Positions 1-35,075 of a stretch of 64,000 nucleotides of DNA are shown here, piece after piece. The translations under genes were made by a program, and so were the position numbers. Positions within the stretch are counted from its first letter, which is position 1, and each line of letters starts with the position of its first letter. The DNA comes from Chondrosia reniformis (lineage: Eukaryota > Porifera > Demospongiae > Chondrillida > Chondrillidae), in the NCBI GenBank assembly GCA_947172415.1, contig OX359196.1:7831901-7895900 (forward strand). Direction: 5' to 3'. The notes below the pieces were generated by a model. The model saw only the letters and a program-made list of their open reading frames with translations, had not been told where the DNA came from and did not search any database.

Positions 1-127
1 TAATGATGTATACTACATATATATGAAAGCAGATCTCTCTTGCATAAATTAACAATATCTTGAAAATAATAAAATCATCTATAAGTTGTATTGTAAAACA
101 ACAATCATCTAGAGAAATCCATGTCAA

Positions 128-2762
128 TCATGCAGAATCATCATTGCACTTGTGTGCACTAGTCCACTCCACATACTCGTCCAGAAGGACAGGCCACGCC
201 CCATTTGGGTCATAGTTTGATAGATCAGATTGCATTGCTTGACTGAACTCAAGGATGCTGTACCACTGATCACGATTAATGACACGATACTGCTTCTGTT
301 TCTGAAGGAAAGTGACAAAGGATTCAACCAGACACCACTTGTCGGAGAGAAGGACAGACAGTAGAGCAGTGGCTGTGTCCAGCTCTAGGCTTCTCTGGCC
401 CACCTCCTACAGTACAGCCAAATAGACAAAACTAACATGACTGCTGTCTGTTCTACCAGTGTGTCAACAGGTGTAATGTGACTGCTGTCTGTTCTACCAG
501 TGTGTCAACAGGTGTAATGTGACTGCTGTCTATTCTACCAGTGTGTCAACAGGTGTAATGTGACTGCTGTCTGTTCTACCAGTGTGTCAACAGGTGTAAT
601 GTGACTGCTGTCTGTTCTACCAGTGTGTCAACAGGTGTAATGTGACTGCTGTCTGTTCTACCAGTGTGTCAACAGGTGTAATGTGACTGCTGTCTGTTCT
701 ACCAGTGTGTCAACAGGTGTAATGTGACTGCTGTCTGTTCTACCAGTGTGTCAACAGGTGTAATGTGACTGCTTCTATTCTACTAGTGTGTCAACAGGTG
801 TAATGTGACTGCTTCTATTCTACTAGTGTGTCAACAGGTGTAATGTGACTGCTGTCTATTCTACCAGTGTGTCAACAGGTGTAATGTGACTGCTGTCTGT
901 TCTACCAGTGTGTCAACAGGTGTAATGTGACTGCTGTCTGTTCTACCAGTGTGTCAACAGGTGTAATGTGACTGCTTCTATTCTACCAGTGTGTCAACGT
1001 ACCTTTGCAAAATCAAATGAAAACCGGTATACTTCTTTGAAAATATGATTTTCATATAAATCTTCCCTTAAAGAGTCTAGTTTGGTCCTCAAATCATTCA
1101 AACTGTCACACCTTTAAATGTGTACACAGAGGATGGCAGGTGACAGATGTACACACAGGATGACAGATGTACACATAGGTGACAGATGTACACACAGGAT
1201 GACAGATGTACACATAGGTGACAGATGTACACGGAAGATGACAGGTGACAGATGTACACGGAAGATGACAGGTGACAGATGTACACATAGGTGACAGATG
1301 TACACAGAAGATGACAGGTGACAGATGTACACAGAAGATGACAGGTGACAGATGTACACACAGGACATACGTATGTGTACACAAAACAAACACACATTCA
1401 ACTCAGTCAGTGCTTGTCTCATTCAAATAGGAAAGTTATACAAGTTCAATAATAGATTAATGTCCTATTCAGCATATCGGCTGGACAGCTAAAACAATAC
1501 AATAATAAAATACTAATATAGACTGGCAATCGAAGACTATTGATAAGTTAAGATATTTTAAGACAGGCAGTTACACAATCCCATATCTCAGACCTCATAG
1601 ACGTCATTCCAATGACCCACTCATCTCTAGTGAAGTACCCCATTCGTGAAGCTTTCATCTTCCAAGCTATCACCAACATGACAGACTATATGGAATATCA
1701 ACATATCGGAGATAACAAATTAACCTAATTTATTATCTCTGCTAAATAGACACTTAGAGATTACCAGTAGCTGCATACTGCAATGAGCCATCACATACTA
1801 GCAGAGAGTATGACTGAAGATGTAATATATTTGTGTATTTAACCCGAAACATTATAAATAAGCAATTTGTTGTGATGAACAAACAAATAGTAAAACAGTC
1901 AATAAAACACTTACAACACCCTATATATATATATATGTGTATACCTAGCTGTCAATTCCAGAAGAGCAATGGTACAAATTGTATAGAGTGCACGATATGC
2001 CTACAAAATGGCGAGCACCACTAATGGATCTTACATCCTCGGGGTCCACCTTGAGGTCGCTACAGAACAGCTCCATTCCCTCCGGTCCCATCTCCTCCTT
2101 GTTATCAACCGAAGTGTATCTACTGAACCAGCTCAGACAAGCAGCGATTGAGAAACTGTCTCTACTCACAGCTGCAGCCGCATTGGAATGGTGGAGCCTC
2201 TTGGCACTAGAGGGAGAAGGGAGGGAGGGAGAGTGGGAGAGGGGGAGAGGGGGAGAGTGGGGAGAGGGGGAGGAGGGGAGAGGGAGAGTGGGAGAGTGGG
2301 AGAGGGGGAGGAGGGGGGAGAGGGGGAGAGGGGAGAGGGGGAGGGGGAGAAGGAGAAGGGGAGACAGAAAGTGGGGAATAACTACAGCAGATATGTAGTA
2401 TAGTATTCAGTGGTTCGTGTTAGTATGTACAGCCCCAAGTACCATAACACGTGATAATGTAAGTGAAACTCATAAGTCTATTATACAGAAGACATAGCCA
2501 ATGATACGGACCAGCCTACGTGTTCATTAAGATAAACTAAGACCTTCCTTCGCACCGAACACCACCCTACGCTGGTCGACCCAGTAACAGCATCGCTCGC
2601 GTTTTTCTGCAAATGGTGTACCATTGGCGTACCCTCTGAACGAGAAGGAAACGTGGTCTTCACCCACCTCGTTGAAGTCACTTTCTTTCTCTTCTTCTCT
2701 AAAGACCACTCCATGTCGTCTGAAGCATTCTTTCTCTTTGAATTTCTATTAATTAGAGACAT
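128..2762 (-). CDS. DCUN1D5: DCN1-like protein (DCUN1D4/5 type), 231 aa, 5 exons
   Basis: Exons, as complement: 2668-2762, 2035-2155, 1594-1685, 1003-1111, 128-406, with consistent phases; the sum is 696 nt including TGA. The family acts as a co-E3: its PONY domain binds cullins and the N-acetylated NEDD8 E2 and promotes cullin neddylation. Seen here: a basic lysine-rich N-terminus (KKRKK, a likely nuclear signal), then CLSWFSRY, GPEGMELFCSDL, MLVIAWKM, GYFTRDEW, and near the C-terminus SNYDPNGAWPVLLDEYVEW, the hallmark of the cullin-binding pocket. Length is close to vertebrate DCUN1D5 (about 237 aa). The short basic N-terminus favours DCUN1D4/5 over the myristoylated DCUN1D3 or UBA-bearing DCUN1D1/2; D4 versus D5 cannot be settled by eye. 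It is divergent from NEK1 with 278 bp between start codons, so a shared promoter is likely. Confidence 0.93.
437..990. repeat. 41-bp minisatellite in DCUN1D5 intron 4
   Basis: About 13 tandem copies of a 41-bp unit containing TCTACCAGTGTGTCAACAGG and TGTAATGTGACTGC fill the intron between the exons at 128-406 and 1003-1111. Copies differ by a few substitutions and a 2-3 bp deletion (GCTTCTATT against GCTGTCTGTT). No coding role is seen. Confidence 0.95.
1126..1370. repeat. GACAGATGTACACA minisatellite, DCUN1D5 intron 3
   Basis: Irregular tandem copies of a unit built on GACAGATGTACACANAGGA and AAGATGACAGGTGACAG, in composite order. It is intronic. Long frames stay open on the minus strand only because of the repeat; they have no coding support. 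Confidence 0.9.
2209..2370. repeat. GA-rich (GGGAGA)n low-complexity tract, DCUN1D5 intron 1
   Basis: A nearly pure purine tract on the plus strand (GGGAGA, GGGAGG and AGAGGG mixtures), hence polypyrimidine on the transcribed minus strand. It sits just upstream of the exon 2 acceptor at 2156-2157. Confidence 0.9.
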
Positions 2763-3040
2763 TGTTCAGAATTTCTGATCCTAGCCAACTTGTCATATGC
2801 TGTTTTGCGTGTACAAATAGGACATTTCCACCTGTTCAATAACGATATTCATAGCCGTTGAAGCCGTAGGGTAAAAAGGAGTTTCGGTAAAGATGGCCGT
2901 CCCTGCTGCAAGCTACTAGTGTCATTTGTTAATTTTAGTGCATTTTGCAGCATAGTTTGAGGTATGCGTGTTCCTTTAATGTGTGTGAGTTCGAACAGCG
3001 CTATCAGTCACTTTCTTGGGTTGCCTTTCTTTGCAGAAAG
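2763..3040. promoter_or_regulatory. Divergent promoter interval DCUN1D5 / NEK1
   Basis: 278 bp separate the two start codons. No TATA box is evident. TTTCTTTGCAG directly upstream of the NEK1 ATG looks like a 3' splice site, so NEK1 may have a 5' UTR intron with its first exon inside this interval. Confidence 0.5.
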
Positions 3041-25969
<22,929 letters not shown>

Positions 25970-26200
25970 ACTTGTAGTTGCTACAAAGTACAGCAGATCT
26001 TTGAAATTATTCTCTTACTCTCTCTAGAATCTACACCATTCACTGAAGAATAAAAAGATGTCTTCTTGTCTCCTGTCTCAGTCTTTAACAACCTTATATA
26101 TATTATTCCATTGTACAAATATCTTGCACAATTACTTTGTTGTCAATCATCTCATTCTATCTAACCTTTTAATTTGCTTGTAAAGATATACTACCTGGTA
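25970..26200 (+). other. NEK1 3' UTR and polyadenylation region
   Basis: AATAAA at 26049-26054, 80 bp past the stop. After that, AT-rich DNA leads into the satellite. No other feature is seen. Confidence 0.6.
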
Positions 26201-26870
26201 GAGTTACAGTTCTAAATAGGGCAAATATCGTTTGTCATCAAATTTTCAAACCCTCATATATACTATAATGTCACAACTCAATTAATATATAGAATTACAA
26301 CACTAAATGTACATTAAAATAAAATTAAATTTACATTAAATTACTGGTATACAAAGTTAATGTATGGTGAGAGATAGGGCAAATTTTAAGTTCCATCAAA
26401 ATTTCAAAAACTGATTGGATATACTCTATTGGTGTCTATGAATGCTGACCCCAAGCCACTCCTTCATATCTTACCGGTTGACAGAGTTACAGCACTAAAT
26501 GGACATTAAATTACTGGTATACAAAGTTAATGTATGGTGAGAGATAGGGCAAATTTTAAGTTCCATCAAAATTTCAAAAACTGATTGGACATACTCTATA
26601 GGTGTCCATGAATGCTGACCCCAAGCCACTCCTTCATATCTTACCGGTTGACAGAGTTACAGCACTAAATGTACATTAAACTATTGGTATACAAACTTAA
26701 TGTATGGTGAGAGATAGGGCAAATTTTATGTTCCATCAAAATTTCGAAATCTCATTGGACATATGTATATACTCGATAGATGTCTGTGAATGCTGACACA
26801 AAGTCACAGCTTCATATCTTTCCATTTGATAGAGTTACAGAACTATAGCTAATGTATTGTATTGTTAGAG
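26200..26870. repeat. 170-bp satellite, block 1 (about 4 monomers)
   Basis: The landmark GAGAGATAGGGCAAATTT recurs at exactly 170-bp spacing (26371, 26541, 26711). Monomers also share CTTCATATCTTACCGGTTGA and TGAATGCTGACCCCAAGCC. Confidence 0.95.
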
Positions 26871-28135
26871 AAAATTGCGTAATACCATATATGGCCGACC
26901 GTTAGAAGGTGTATTTAAAAATATAATTCGATGCTATATCCGAAAATCTAGAAGACTTTCTAAATTTTATTATATTTAGGGAAATGCACTGTGTAGTACT
27001 TGATTGTTATTGAAGCACTATCTATCCATATATAATATATGGATCTGGTTAAAGTGAAATTTCGTCAATCGACAGCCAACGAAACTCCAAAGAAAAAAAG
27101 TTGGACCATACCGAACGCTACCATCCACGACGCTCATAGGCCGGGATCGGTGGTAACGCTCTGCCGAGTTGAGCTTTGGGTGTCACTTGCGTGAGAAGAA
27201 CCAGTTCTTCTCGATATGGCCGACTCATATGAATCCTAAGATATCAGATGCCAATCCCACATTACGTGGAACCCCCCCGAAATCCGGATTATTGGTGAGC
27301 ACGTCTCTATGGCACCAACCGATTAGGAGACAGCTTCAGAGTCTAAGCGCTACCAACCTCTATGGGAACCGCAACCACCATAGAGATGTGTCCAGGTAGG
27401 CCTACTATATAAGGTTTTTCGCTTCTATTTATATGAAGCTTTGTCCAAAGAAAACGGTTGTGGTTGGGGCTTTTTTTATATATTTCTCGTTATTTCCAGA
27501 TCGGTGAATTGTTCCAAGCAAGTTTAAAGACATAGGCAGTATTTGTGGTTCATCTGAATACTGGGGAAAGCGAAAATAATCCTGTAAGTGTCTTGATGGG
27601 CCGAGGAGAACGACTTTTCTGATCCCAATTATTTTCGAGAAATCGTCAATTAATTCCACTCTAATTCCAGACCAGTAAATCGTTCCAAGCAATTTTACAC
27701 ACATGCGCAGTATTTCCAATACATCTCAAAACTGTGACAAATGGAAAAAATCCTGCATGTGTCTTGGTGGAGGGAGGAGAGCGACTTTTCATGATACAGA
27801 AAACTAGATAATATTGTGCGAGGTCCGATATTTATCGCCTTGACGATATAAATGTTTCTGATCGATATTTCAACTGACCCGGCTATATGAATTACTCTAA
27901 ATCTGATTCCAAACTTACGTTTTAGCGTAATGTACAGATTCAAATTTCTATATATAAAGAAACTGTAGCTCCAAAAATGTTTTTAAATATATTCTGTCTA
28001 CACGTAAATAGCTAGTATTGTGAGAGATAGGGCAAATATGAGCATACATTTTAAACTTCAAAAACCTTTTGGAAATGTTTCATACATGCCTGTGAATGCT
28101 GACATTAAGTATTAGCTTCATATGTTGGTGTTTGA
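26838..28135. repeat. ~1.3-kb non-satellite insert, copy 1
   Basis: Almost identical to 30346-31657 (offset 3508). It contains a 21-bp palindrome (ATCCATATAT-A-ATATATGGAT) near 27030, a 9-bp-stem inverted repeat GAGAAGAAC-CA-GTTCTTCTC near 27190, and an old internal direct repeat of about 175 bp (about 27500-27640 against 27665-27800). Short open frames (27169-27399 +, 27429-27719 -) have no recognisable domain. No terminal repeats or transposase were found. Confidence 0.85.
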
Positions 28136-30345
28136 TAGAGTTACAACCCTAAATGTGCATTAACTGCTAAAAAACGAAGCTATTCTGTGGTGAGATATAG
28201 GGCAAATTTTAAGTTCCATCAAAATTTCAAAAACTGATTGCACATACTCTATAGGTATCTATGAATGCTGACCCCAAGCCACTGCTTCATATCTTACCGG
28301 TTGACAGAGTTACAGCACTAAATGTACATTAAATTACTGGTATACAAAGTTAATGTATGGTGAGAGATAGGGCAAATTTTCATTCCATCAAAATTTCAAA
28401 ATCTGATTGGACATACTCTATTGGTGTCTATGAATGCTGACCCCAAGCCACTGCTTCATATCTTACCGGTTGACAGAGTTACAGAATTAAATTTACATTA
28501 AATTACTGGTATACAAAGTTAATGTATGGTGAGAGATAGGGCAAATTTTAAGTTCCATCAAAATTTCAAAATCTGATTGGACATACTCTATTGGTGTCTA
28601 TGAATGCTGACCCCAAGCCACTGCTTCATATCTTACCGGTTGACAGAATTACAGAATTAAATTTACATTAAATTACTGGTATACAAAGTTAATGTATGGT
28701 GAGAGATAGGGCAAATTTTAAGTTCCATCAAATTTTCAAAAACTGATTGAACATACTCTATAGATGTCTATGAATGCTGACCCTAAGCCACTCCTTCATA
28801 TCTTACCGGTTGACAGAGTTACAGAATTAAATTTACATTAAATTACTGGTATACAAAGTTAATGTATGGTGAGAGATAGGGCAAATTTTAAGTTCCATCA
28901 AATTTTCAAAAACTGATTGAACATACTCTATAGATGTCTATGAATGCTGACCCTAAGCCACTCCTTCATATCTTACCGGTTGACAGAGTTACAGAATTAA
29001 ATTTACATTAAATTACTGGTATACAAAGTTAATGTATGGTGAGAGATAGGGCAAATTTTAAGTTCCATCAAAATTTCAAAAACTGATTGGACATACTCTA
29101 TTGGTATCTATGAATGCTGACCCCAAGCCACTCCTTCATATCTTACCGGTTGACAGAGTTACAGAATTATATTTACATTAAATTACTGGTATACAAAGTT
29201 AATGTATGGTGAGAGATAGGGCAAATTTTAAGTTCCATCAAAATTTCAAAAACTGATTGGACATACTCTATTGGTGTCTATGAATGCTGACCCCAAGCCA
29301 CTCCTTCATATCTTACCGGTTGACAGAGTTACAGCACTAAATGGACATTAAATTACTGGTATACAAAGTTAATGTATGGTGAGAGATAGGGCAAATTTTA
29401 AGTTCCATCAAAATTTCAAAAACTGATTGGACATACCCTATAGGTGTCCATGAATGCTGACCCCTTCATATCTTACCGGTTGACAGGGTTACAGCACTAA
29501 ATGTACATTAAACTATTGGTATACAAAGTTAATGTATGGTGAGAGATAGGGCAAATTTTAAGTTCCATCAAAATTTTTAAAAAACTGATTGGACATACTC
29601 TATTGGTGTCTATGAATGCTGACCCCAAGCCACTGCTTCATATCTTACCGGTTGACAGAGTTACAGAATTAAATTTACATTAAATTACTGGTATACAAAG
29701 TTAATGTATGGTGAGAGATAGGGCAAATTTTAAGTTCCATCAAAATTTTTAAAAAAACTGATTGGACATACCCTATAGGTGTCCATGAATGCTGACCCCA
29801 AGCCACTCCTTCATATCTTACCGGTTGACAGAGTTACAGCACTAAATGGACTTTAAATTACTGGTATACAAAGTTAATGTATGGTGAGAGATAGGGCAAA
29901 TTTTAAGTTCCATCAAAATTTCAAAATCTGATTGGACATACTCTATTGGTGTCCATGAATGCTGACCCCAAGCCACTCCTTCATATCTTACCGGTTGACA
30001 GAGTTACAGCACTAAATGGACTTTAAATTACTGGTATACAAAGTTAATGTATGGTGAGAGATAGGGCAAATTTTAAGTTCCATCAAAATTTCAAAAACTG
30101 ATTGGACATACCCTATAGGTGTCCATGAATGCTGACCCCAAGCCACTCCTTCATATCTTACCGGTTGACAGAGTTACAGCACTAAATGTACATTAAACTA
30201 TTGGTATACAAAGTTAATGTATGGTGAGAGATAGGGCAAATTTTCATTCCATCAAAATTTCAAAAACTGATTGGACATACTCTATTGGTGTCTATGAATG
30301 CTGACACCAAGCCACTCCTTCATATCTTTCCATTTGATAGAGTTA
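28136..30345. repeat. 170-bp satellite, block 2 (about 13 monomers)
   Basis: The landmark recurs at 28363, 28533, 28703, 28873, 29043, 29213 and 29383 (exactly 170 bp), then at 29543 after a 10-bp deletion, and continues to 30345. Adjacent monomers at 28703-29043 are nearly identical, a sign of local amplification. Confidence 0.96.
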
Positions 30346-31657
30346 CAGAACTACAGCTAATGTATTGTATTGTTAGAGAAAATTGCGTAATACCATATAT
30401 GGCCGACCGTTAGAAGGTGTATTTAAAAATATAATTCGATGCTATATCCGAAAATCTAGAAGACTTTCTAAATTTTATTATATTTAGGGAAATGCACTGT
30501 GTAGTACTTGATTGTTATTGAAGCACTATCTATCCATATATAATATATGGATCTGGTTAAAGTGAAATTTCGTCAATCGACAGCCAACGAAACTCCAAAG
30601 AAAAAAAGTTGGACCATACCGAACGCTACCATCCACGACGCTCATAGGCCGGGATCGGTGGTAACGCTCTGCCGAGTTGAGCTTTGGGTGTCACTTGCGT
30701 GAGAAGAACCAGTTCTTCTCGATATGGCCGACTCATATGAATCCTAAGATATCAGATGCCAATCCCACATTACGTGGAACCCCCCCGAAATCCGGATTAT
30801 TGGTGAGCACGTCTCTATGGCACCAACCGATTAGGAGACAGCTTCAGAGTCTAAGCGCTACCAACCTCTATGGGAACCGCAACCACCATAGAGATGTGTC
30901 CAGGTAGGCCTACTATATAAGGTTTTTCGCTTCTATTTATATGAAGCTTTGTCCAAAGAAAACGGTTGTGGTTGGGGCTTTTTTTATATATTTCTCGTTA
31001 TTTCCAGATCGGTGAATTGTTCCAAGCAAGTTTAAAGACATAGGCAGTATTTGTGGTTCATCTGAATACTGGGGAAAGCGAAAATAATCCTGTAAGTGTC
31101 TTGATGGGCCGAGGAGAACGACTTTTCTGATCCCAATTATTTTCGAGAAATCGTCAATTAATTCCACTCTAATTCCAGACCAGTAAATCGTTCCAAGCAA
31201 TTTTACACACATGCGCAGTATTTCCAATACATCTCAAAACTGTGACAAATGGAAAAAATCCTGCATGTGTCTTGGTGGAGGGAGGAGAGCGACTTTTCAT
31301 GATACAGAAAACTAGATAATATTGTGCGAGGTCCGATATTTATCGCCTTAACGATATAAATGTTTCTGATCGATATTTCAACTGACCCGGCTATATGAAT
31401 TACTCTAAATCTGATTCCAAACTTACGTTTTAGCGTAATGTACCGATATAAATAGATTCAAATTTCTATATATAAAGAAACTGTAGCTCCAAATATGTTT
31501 TTAAATATATTCTGTCTACACGTAAATAGCTAGTATTGTGAGAGATAGGGCAAATATGAGCATACATTTTAAACTTCAAAAACCTTTTGGAAATGTTTCA
31601 TACATGCCTGTGAATGCTGACATCAAGTATTAGCTTCATATGTTGGTGTTTGATAGA
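30346..31657. repeat. ~1.3-kb non-satellite insert, copy 2
   Basis: Copy of 26838-28135 with only a few substitutions and a 12-bp insertion near 31443. Its right edge re-enters diverged satellite. Confidence 0.85.
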
Positions 31658-31930
31658 CCCTAAATGTACATATAATTCTAATATCCGAAGTTAATGTGTG
31701 GGTGAGAGATAGGGTATAAATTTTAGGTATCCATCAAATTTCAAACTCTCATTTGACATGCTCTATAGGTATCTGTGAATGCTGACATAAAGTGCATGTG
31801 GCAGCTTCATATTTATTCGTTTGACAGAGTTACGGCACTAAATGTACATTAAATTACTGGTATACGAAGTTAATGTGAGAGATAGGACAAAAGTGGGTGG
31901 ATATCAAAATTTGCAAAACTCATTGGAAAA
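31500..31930. repeat. 170-bp satellite, block 3 (2-3 diverged monomers)
   Basis: GAGAGATAGGGCAAATAT, GAGAGATAGGGTATAAATTT and GAGAGATAGGACAAAAG mark degenerate monomers. 31930-32219 is AT-rich with no feature seen. Confidence 0.8.
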
Positions 31931-32219
31931 GTTGATATCAGAGGTTATAAAAAGAGTTGTTCTGTATGAATTTTTAAAGTAGTGTTATATTTACAATTTA
32001 TATACAGTGGAAGTTGCAATATACCATAGAAATCTAATGTAATTATATATTTCAAATGACTCCAAGAAGGAAATGTATATATATATTAGATTATCTTAGT
32101 ATATTGTAACTTGTACTGTATATATACATGTAACACTCATGCACCTTACAATATATATATACATGGCATATATATGCGCTAGTGTATATTCTCTTATAGT
32201 ATTACATGTACCAATCCTG

Positions 32220-32793
32220 TTATGGGATGACATAGCTGGAATTACTGGATGCCCTTTGAGATTGTAGTCTCAGTAGATCAGCTTCCAAGTACTGGCCCAC
32301 TTCTCTAACTTGAGGGCGTACACCTCTTGACAGTCCCTGGTAAAGATTTCTACTCTTTCTCTTCAGTGATTCGTAAAGATGTTCACATGAACCTGTTGAT
32401 GAACTTTGATTTCCGAACCTTGTTGTATTTGACTCTTCCAATGCCATTTGCATGTTTACTTGATCTACTTCAGTGTGTCTCCGAGCTGCAAGTGTGTCAC
32501 TTAGGTCTACTTGATTATTGACCATTAGTGTGGACAGGCTCTCCATCTGTCTCCTCTGTTCCTGGCTGGGCCGAGCCACATAGTTGATAGCTACCGGAGG
32601 TTGCTGATAGTGATCCTCCTCACTTCTCCTTTTGGCTTTCATCTTTATCAGGGTGGATGCAATAACTGTAACTGCCACAACTAGTATCAAAACTAGCACA
32701 GTTGAGCTAGCAACCACAGCTATCAAGACCTCATCAGATATACCTAAGGAATCCAGTACAGGGTGTATATACTGACATAATGGTGATTGTATA

Positions 32794-32848
<55 letters not shown>

Positions 32849-34195
32849 TATATAGAATGAAGTTTGTTGCATAACTCTATATGCTACAGGTATTCAAATG
32901 GGCCTCAGGAATACAACTTTTAATAAATTTTGAATGCATAGATTCACCTCGGAAGTCTTCATCAACTATGATAGGAATATAGTACTGTACTATATTAGGG
33001 TATGATTGATTACCTATTTGCATACCATTTTCGACCTGTTCTGTCCTGTTCTGTTGACCTGGTGTAGTTCCAGAGACTGATATTGCTGCACAGGTATATA
33101 CACAGAATTGCATGTATAGACAAATATATTGTATTACAATACACAAATTTTTATATGGCTGACAATCAATGTGTGTGCATCTTTTACCATAATATAATGC
33201 TTGATATCCTCAGAGATATCAAAAATGCCCTATATATATCTTTCGCCATTTGTGTATTATTTGTATATATATATGTACCATAGCTCTATGTAGAAACCTG
33301 TATAAAGGATAACCTATACTGTAGTATAATTGGATTGTACAACAATTGTGATATAAAAATGTGTATCTTACTTTGCAGGCTAATCATAGGTGATCTGTGA
33401 TCAGTTTTAATAGTTAAATCAGCTGTAACATTGAGTGGATTGAAGCAATAGAGATTTTCCTTTTCATTTAATATGTATACTGTCATGTTTGAGCTAAAGG
33501 CTGCAAGAAGAGGAGTTAAGCCATCACTGTGGACGTGAAAACCAATGAAATCTCCTGGAGAGTAATTTAGGGTAAACTCTTCTCCTTCAAAATGCTGGTT
33601 CTTAATTGTTCCTCTTATTCGCCAGTCAACAAAAGTAACTTCATCCTTCTTCTGATAGCAGCCATCTTCAGTGAGTGACCAGATCTGAAGGTCAATGCGA
33701 GATACCTCAATTGAACCTCGTCTTCCAGTTGCTTCTAGCGGGATGCTCCATCTTGTAATAGCACCAGAACAGGTGAAGTTGAGAGTAGGTACAAGAAATT
33801 GACGATCATCTTCAGAAAATGCTTGGCCCTTTCCGTGGTCATATTGAGAAAAACCTAGCCTACATTCTGTATAAAGCATACAAGTAAAATCAGCCCCATA
33901 TCACAGCATGCATACCATATAAAACTACAGTCTAAGATAGCCATGTCTTCAATCCTTAGTACAGGATAATCAAGTACACATATGCGATGGGTTAGTGGGT
34001 AACTTGTGTCTCTAGGCAACTATAATATGCTGGTTACTGTTCAGATTTCACTGGCACCATAAAAAGAGCAATAATGTATACTGAAACAACCTAAAGTATT
34101 GGGTTAAATTGATGCATGTCCTCACCATCTTCAGCCCTTACAGCTAGTACTAGTAACAGAGTAAGAGGGAACATTCTCTTCTTGTAAATTGACAT
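32220..34195 (-). CDS. Receptor R4: novel ectodomain, TM, ITAM-like tail, 408 aa
   Basis: Exons, as complement: 34126-34195, 33372-33866, 32948-33085, 32220-32743 (1227 nt), phase 1 throughout. Signal peptide with hydrophobic MFPLTLLLVLAV. The large second exon (about 24-188) encodes a domain I do not recognise, with four cysteines and motifs such as NFTCSGAITRWSIP, CYQKKDEVTFVDW, SPGDFIGFHVHSDG and ENLYCFNPLNV. The third exon is a Gln/Asn-rich linker. TM helix VVASSTVLVLILVVAVTVIA. The tail contains E-H-L-YESLKRKSRNLYQGL, which fits the ITAM consensus (acidic at -3, YxxL, seven residues, YxxL), plus NYVARP, QYLEADL and SSYVIP. Syk-type kinases that read ITAMs are known from sponges. Function is inferred from the motif alone; the ectodomain could be a diverged beta-sandwich. 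Confidence 0.8.
32805..32845. repeat. (TG)n microsatellite in R4 intron 3
   Basis: TATATATATG followed by about 18 TG dinucleotides. Confidence 0.95.
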
Positions 34196-35075
34196 GAAAT
34201 CGGTTAAGAAGTACCAGAAGAACACTGACTGTGACTAGCTGTGAATACTTTAGGCTACGTATATATCCTTTACTAGCAGTTTCATAGAGTATAGATGTAC
34301 ATATATAACAGAAGACAGCTATTGATTACTTCTTTGGGTTCTTATTGGTAGTGATTCATATCAAATGCATGGACACTCTAGGGCCTCACATTTTGGAAGA
34401 CCAACTGAGCATGACCGAGTTTATTCAATTGTACTTTATGCTGTGGCTTTCACATGTTGAGCGCATTCAAAACTTGTAACGTAACATTAATAAAACCATA
34501 TATGTCTCCAAGCTTCGATTATAAGAGCTTCCTGTAGCCTATATAGCAATACGATTTCAATGTGAGAGTTTATTGTGCTGTAGAGATTGATATCATCCAT
34601 ATATTACAATCTATTATGCTCTCATGCTCTCAAGGAATTTTTAATTGTATTCATATCACAACATACGTAGCTAGGGGATTTTCTAATTGATATACATTTT
34701 GGCAAAATGTATGTCAATTAGAAAACCCACTACATTAGCTACTTTTAGTGGCTCTATAGTTAATTCAGTCTATGTACAAGACCAAACTCCAAGAATTTTA
34801 ATATAGAGAGATTCATTACTGCATAATCAATATGGAAAAAATGAGTTTGTTGACGGCTATGACCTGATCCATTTAAATATACAATGTAAATATTTTGAGC
34901 CGAGCATGATGATCTATAAACAATTTCCATATTTCTGTCTATGTGTATAAGAATTGCTATGTAAATTTAAATTTCTAGATCACAATGCCACACTCACTCA
35001 ATCTAAAGAATGTAAATAAAGTAGAATATCTATATACATTATATTTATTATTAAAGTAAGAGTGATTAAGTGGTT
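34196..35075. other. Intergenic R4-R5; contains a long hairpin
   Basis: No gene seen. 34667-34742 is an imperfect palindrome with arms of about 35 bp (see that entry). The rest is AT-rich. R5 ends at 35076. Confidence 0.6.
34667..34742. repeat. Imperfect palindrome, ~35-bp arms
   Basis: Left arm has GGATTTTCTAATTGATATAC and ATTTTG; right arm reads GCAAAATGTATGTCAATTAG then AAAACCC. The arms are complementary with few mismatches and almost no loop. It may be a small foldback element or a structured transcript. Confidence 0.85.

Noticed and set aside
437..1370. CRISPR-like regularly spaced repeats
   Set aside because: The units are contiguous tandem minisatellites without unique spacers, within a eukaryotic intron.
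27080..27170. Possible 5S rRNA or tRNA-like sequence (GACCATACCGAACGCTACCA)
   Set aside because: It only superficially resembles the start of 5S rRNA; no internal control region, cloverleaf or conserved 3' half could be found.
27169..27719. Two open frames (76 and 96 codons) repeated at 30677-31227
   Set aside because: Both copies are identical because the DNA is duplicated. There is no recognisable domain or splice context, and one frame is just the old internal DNA repeat.
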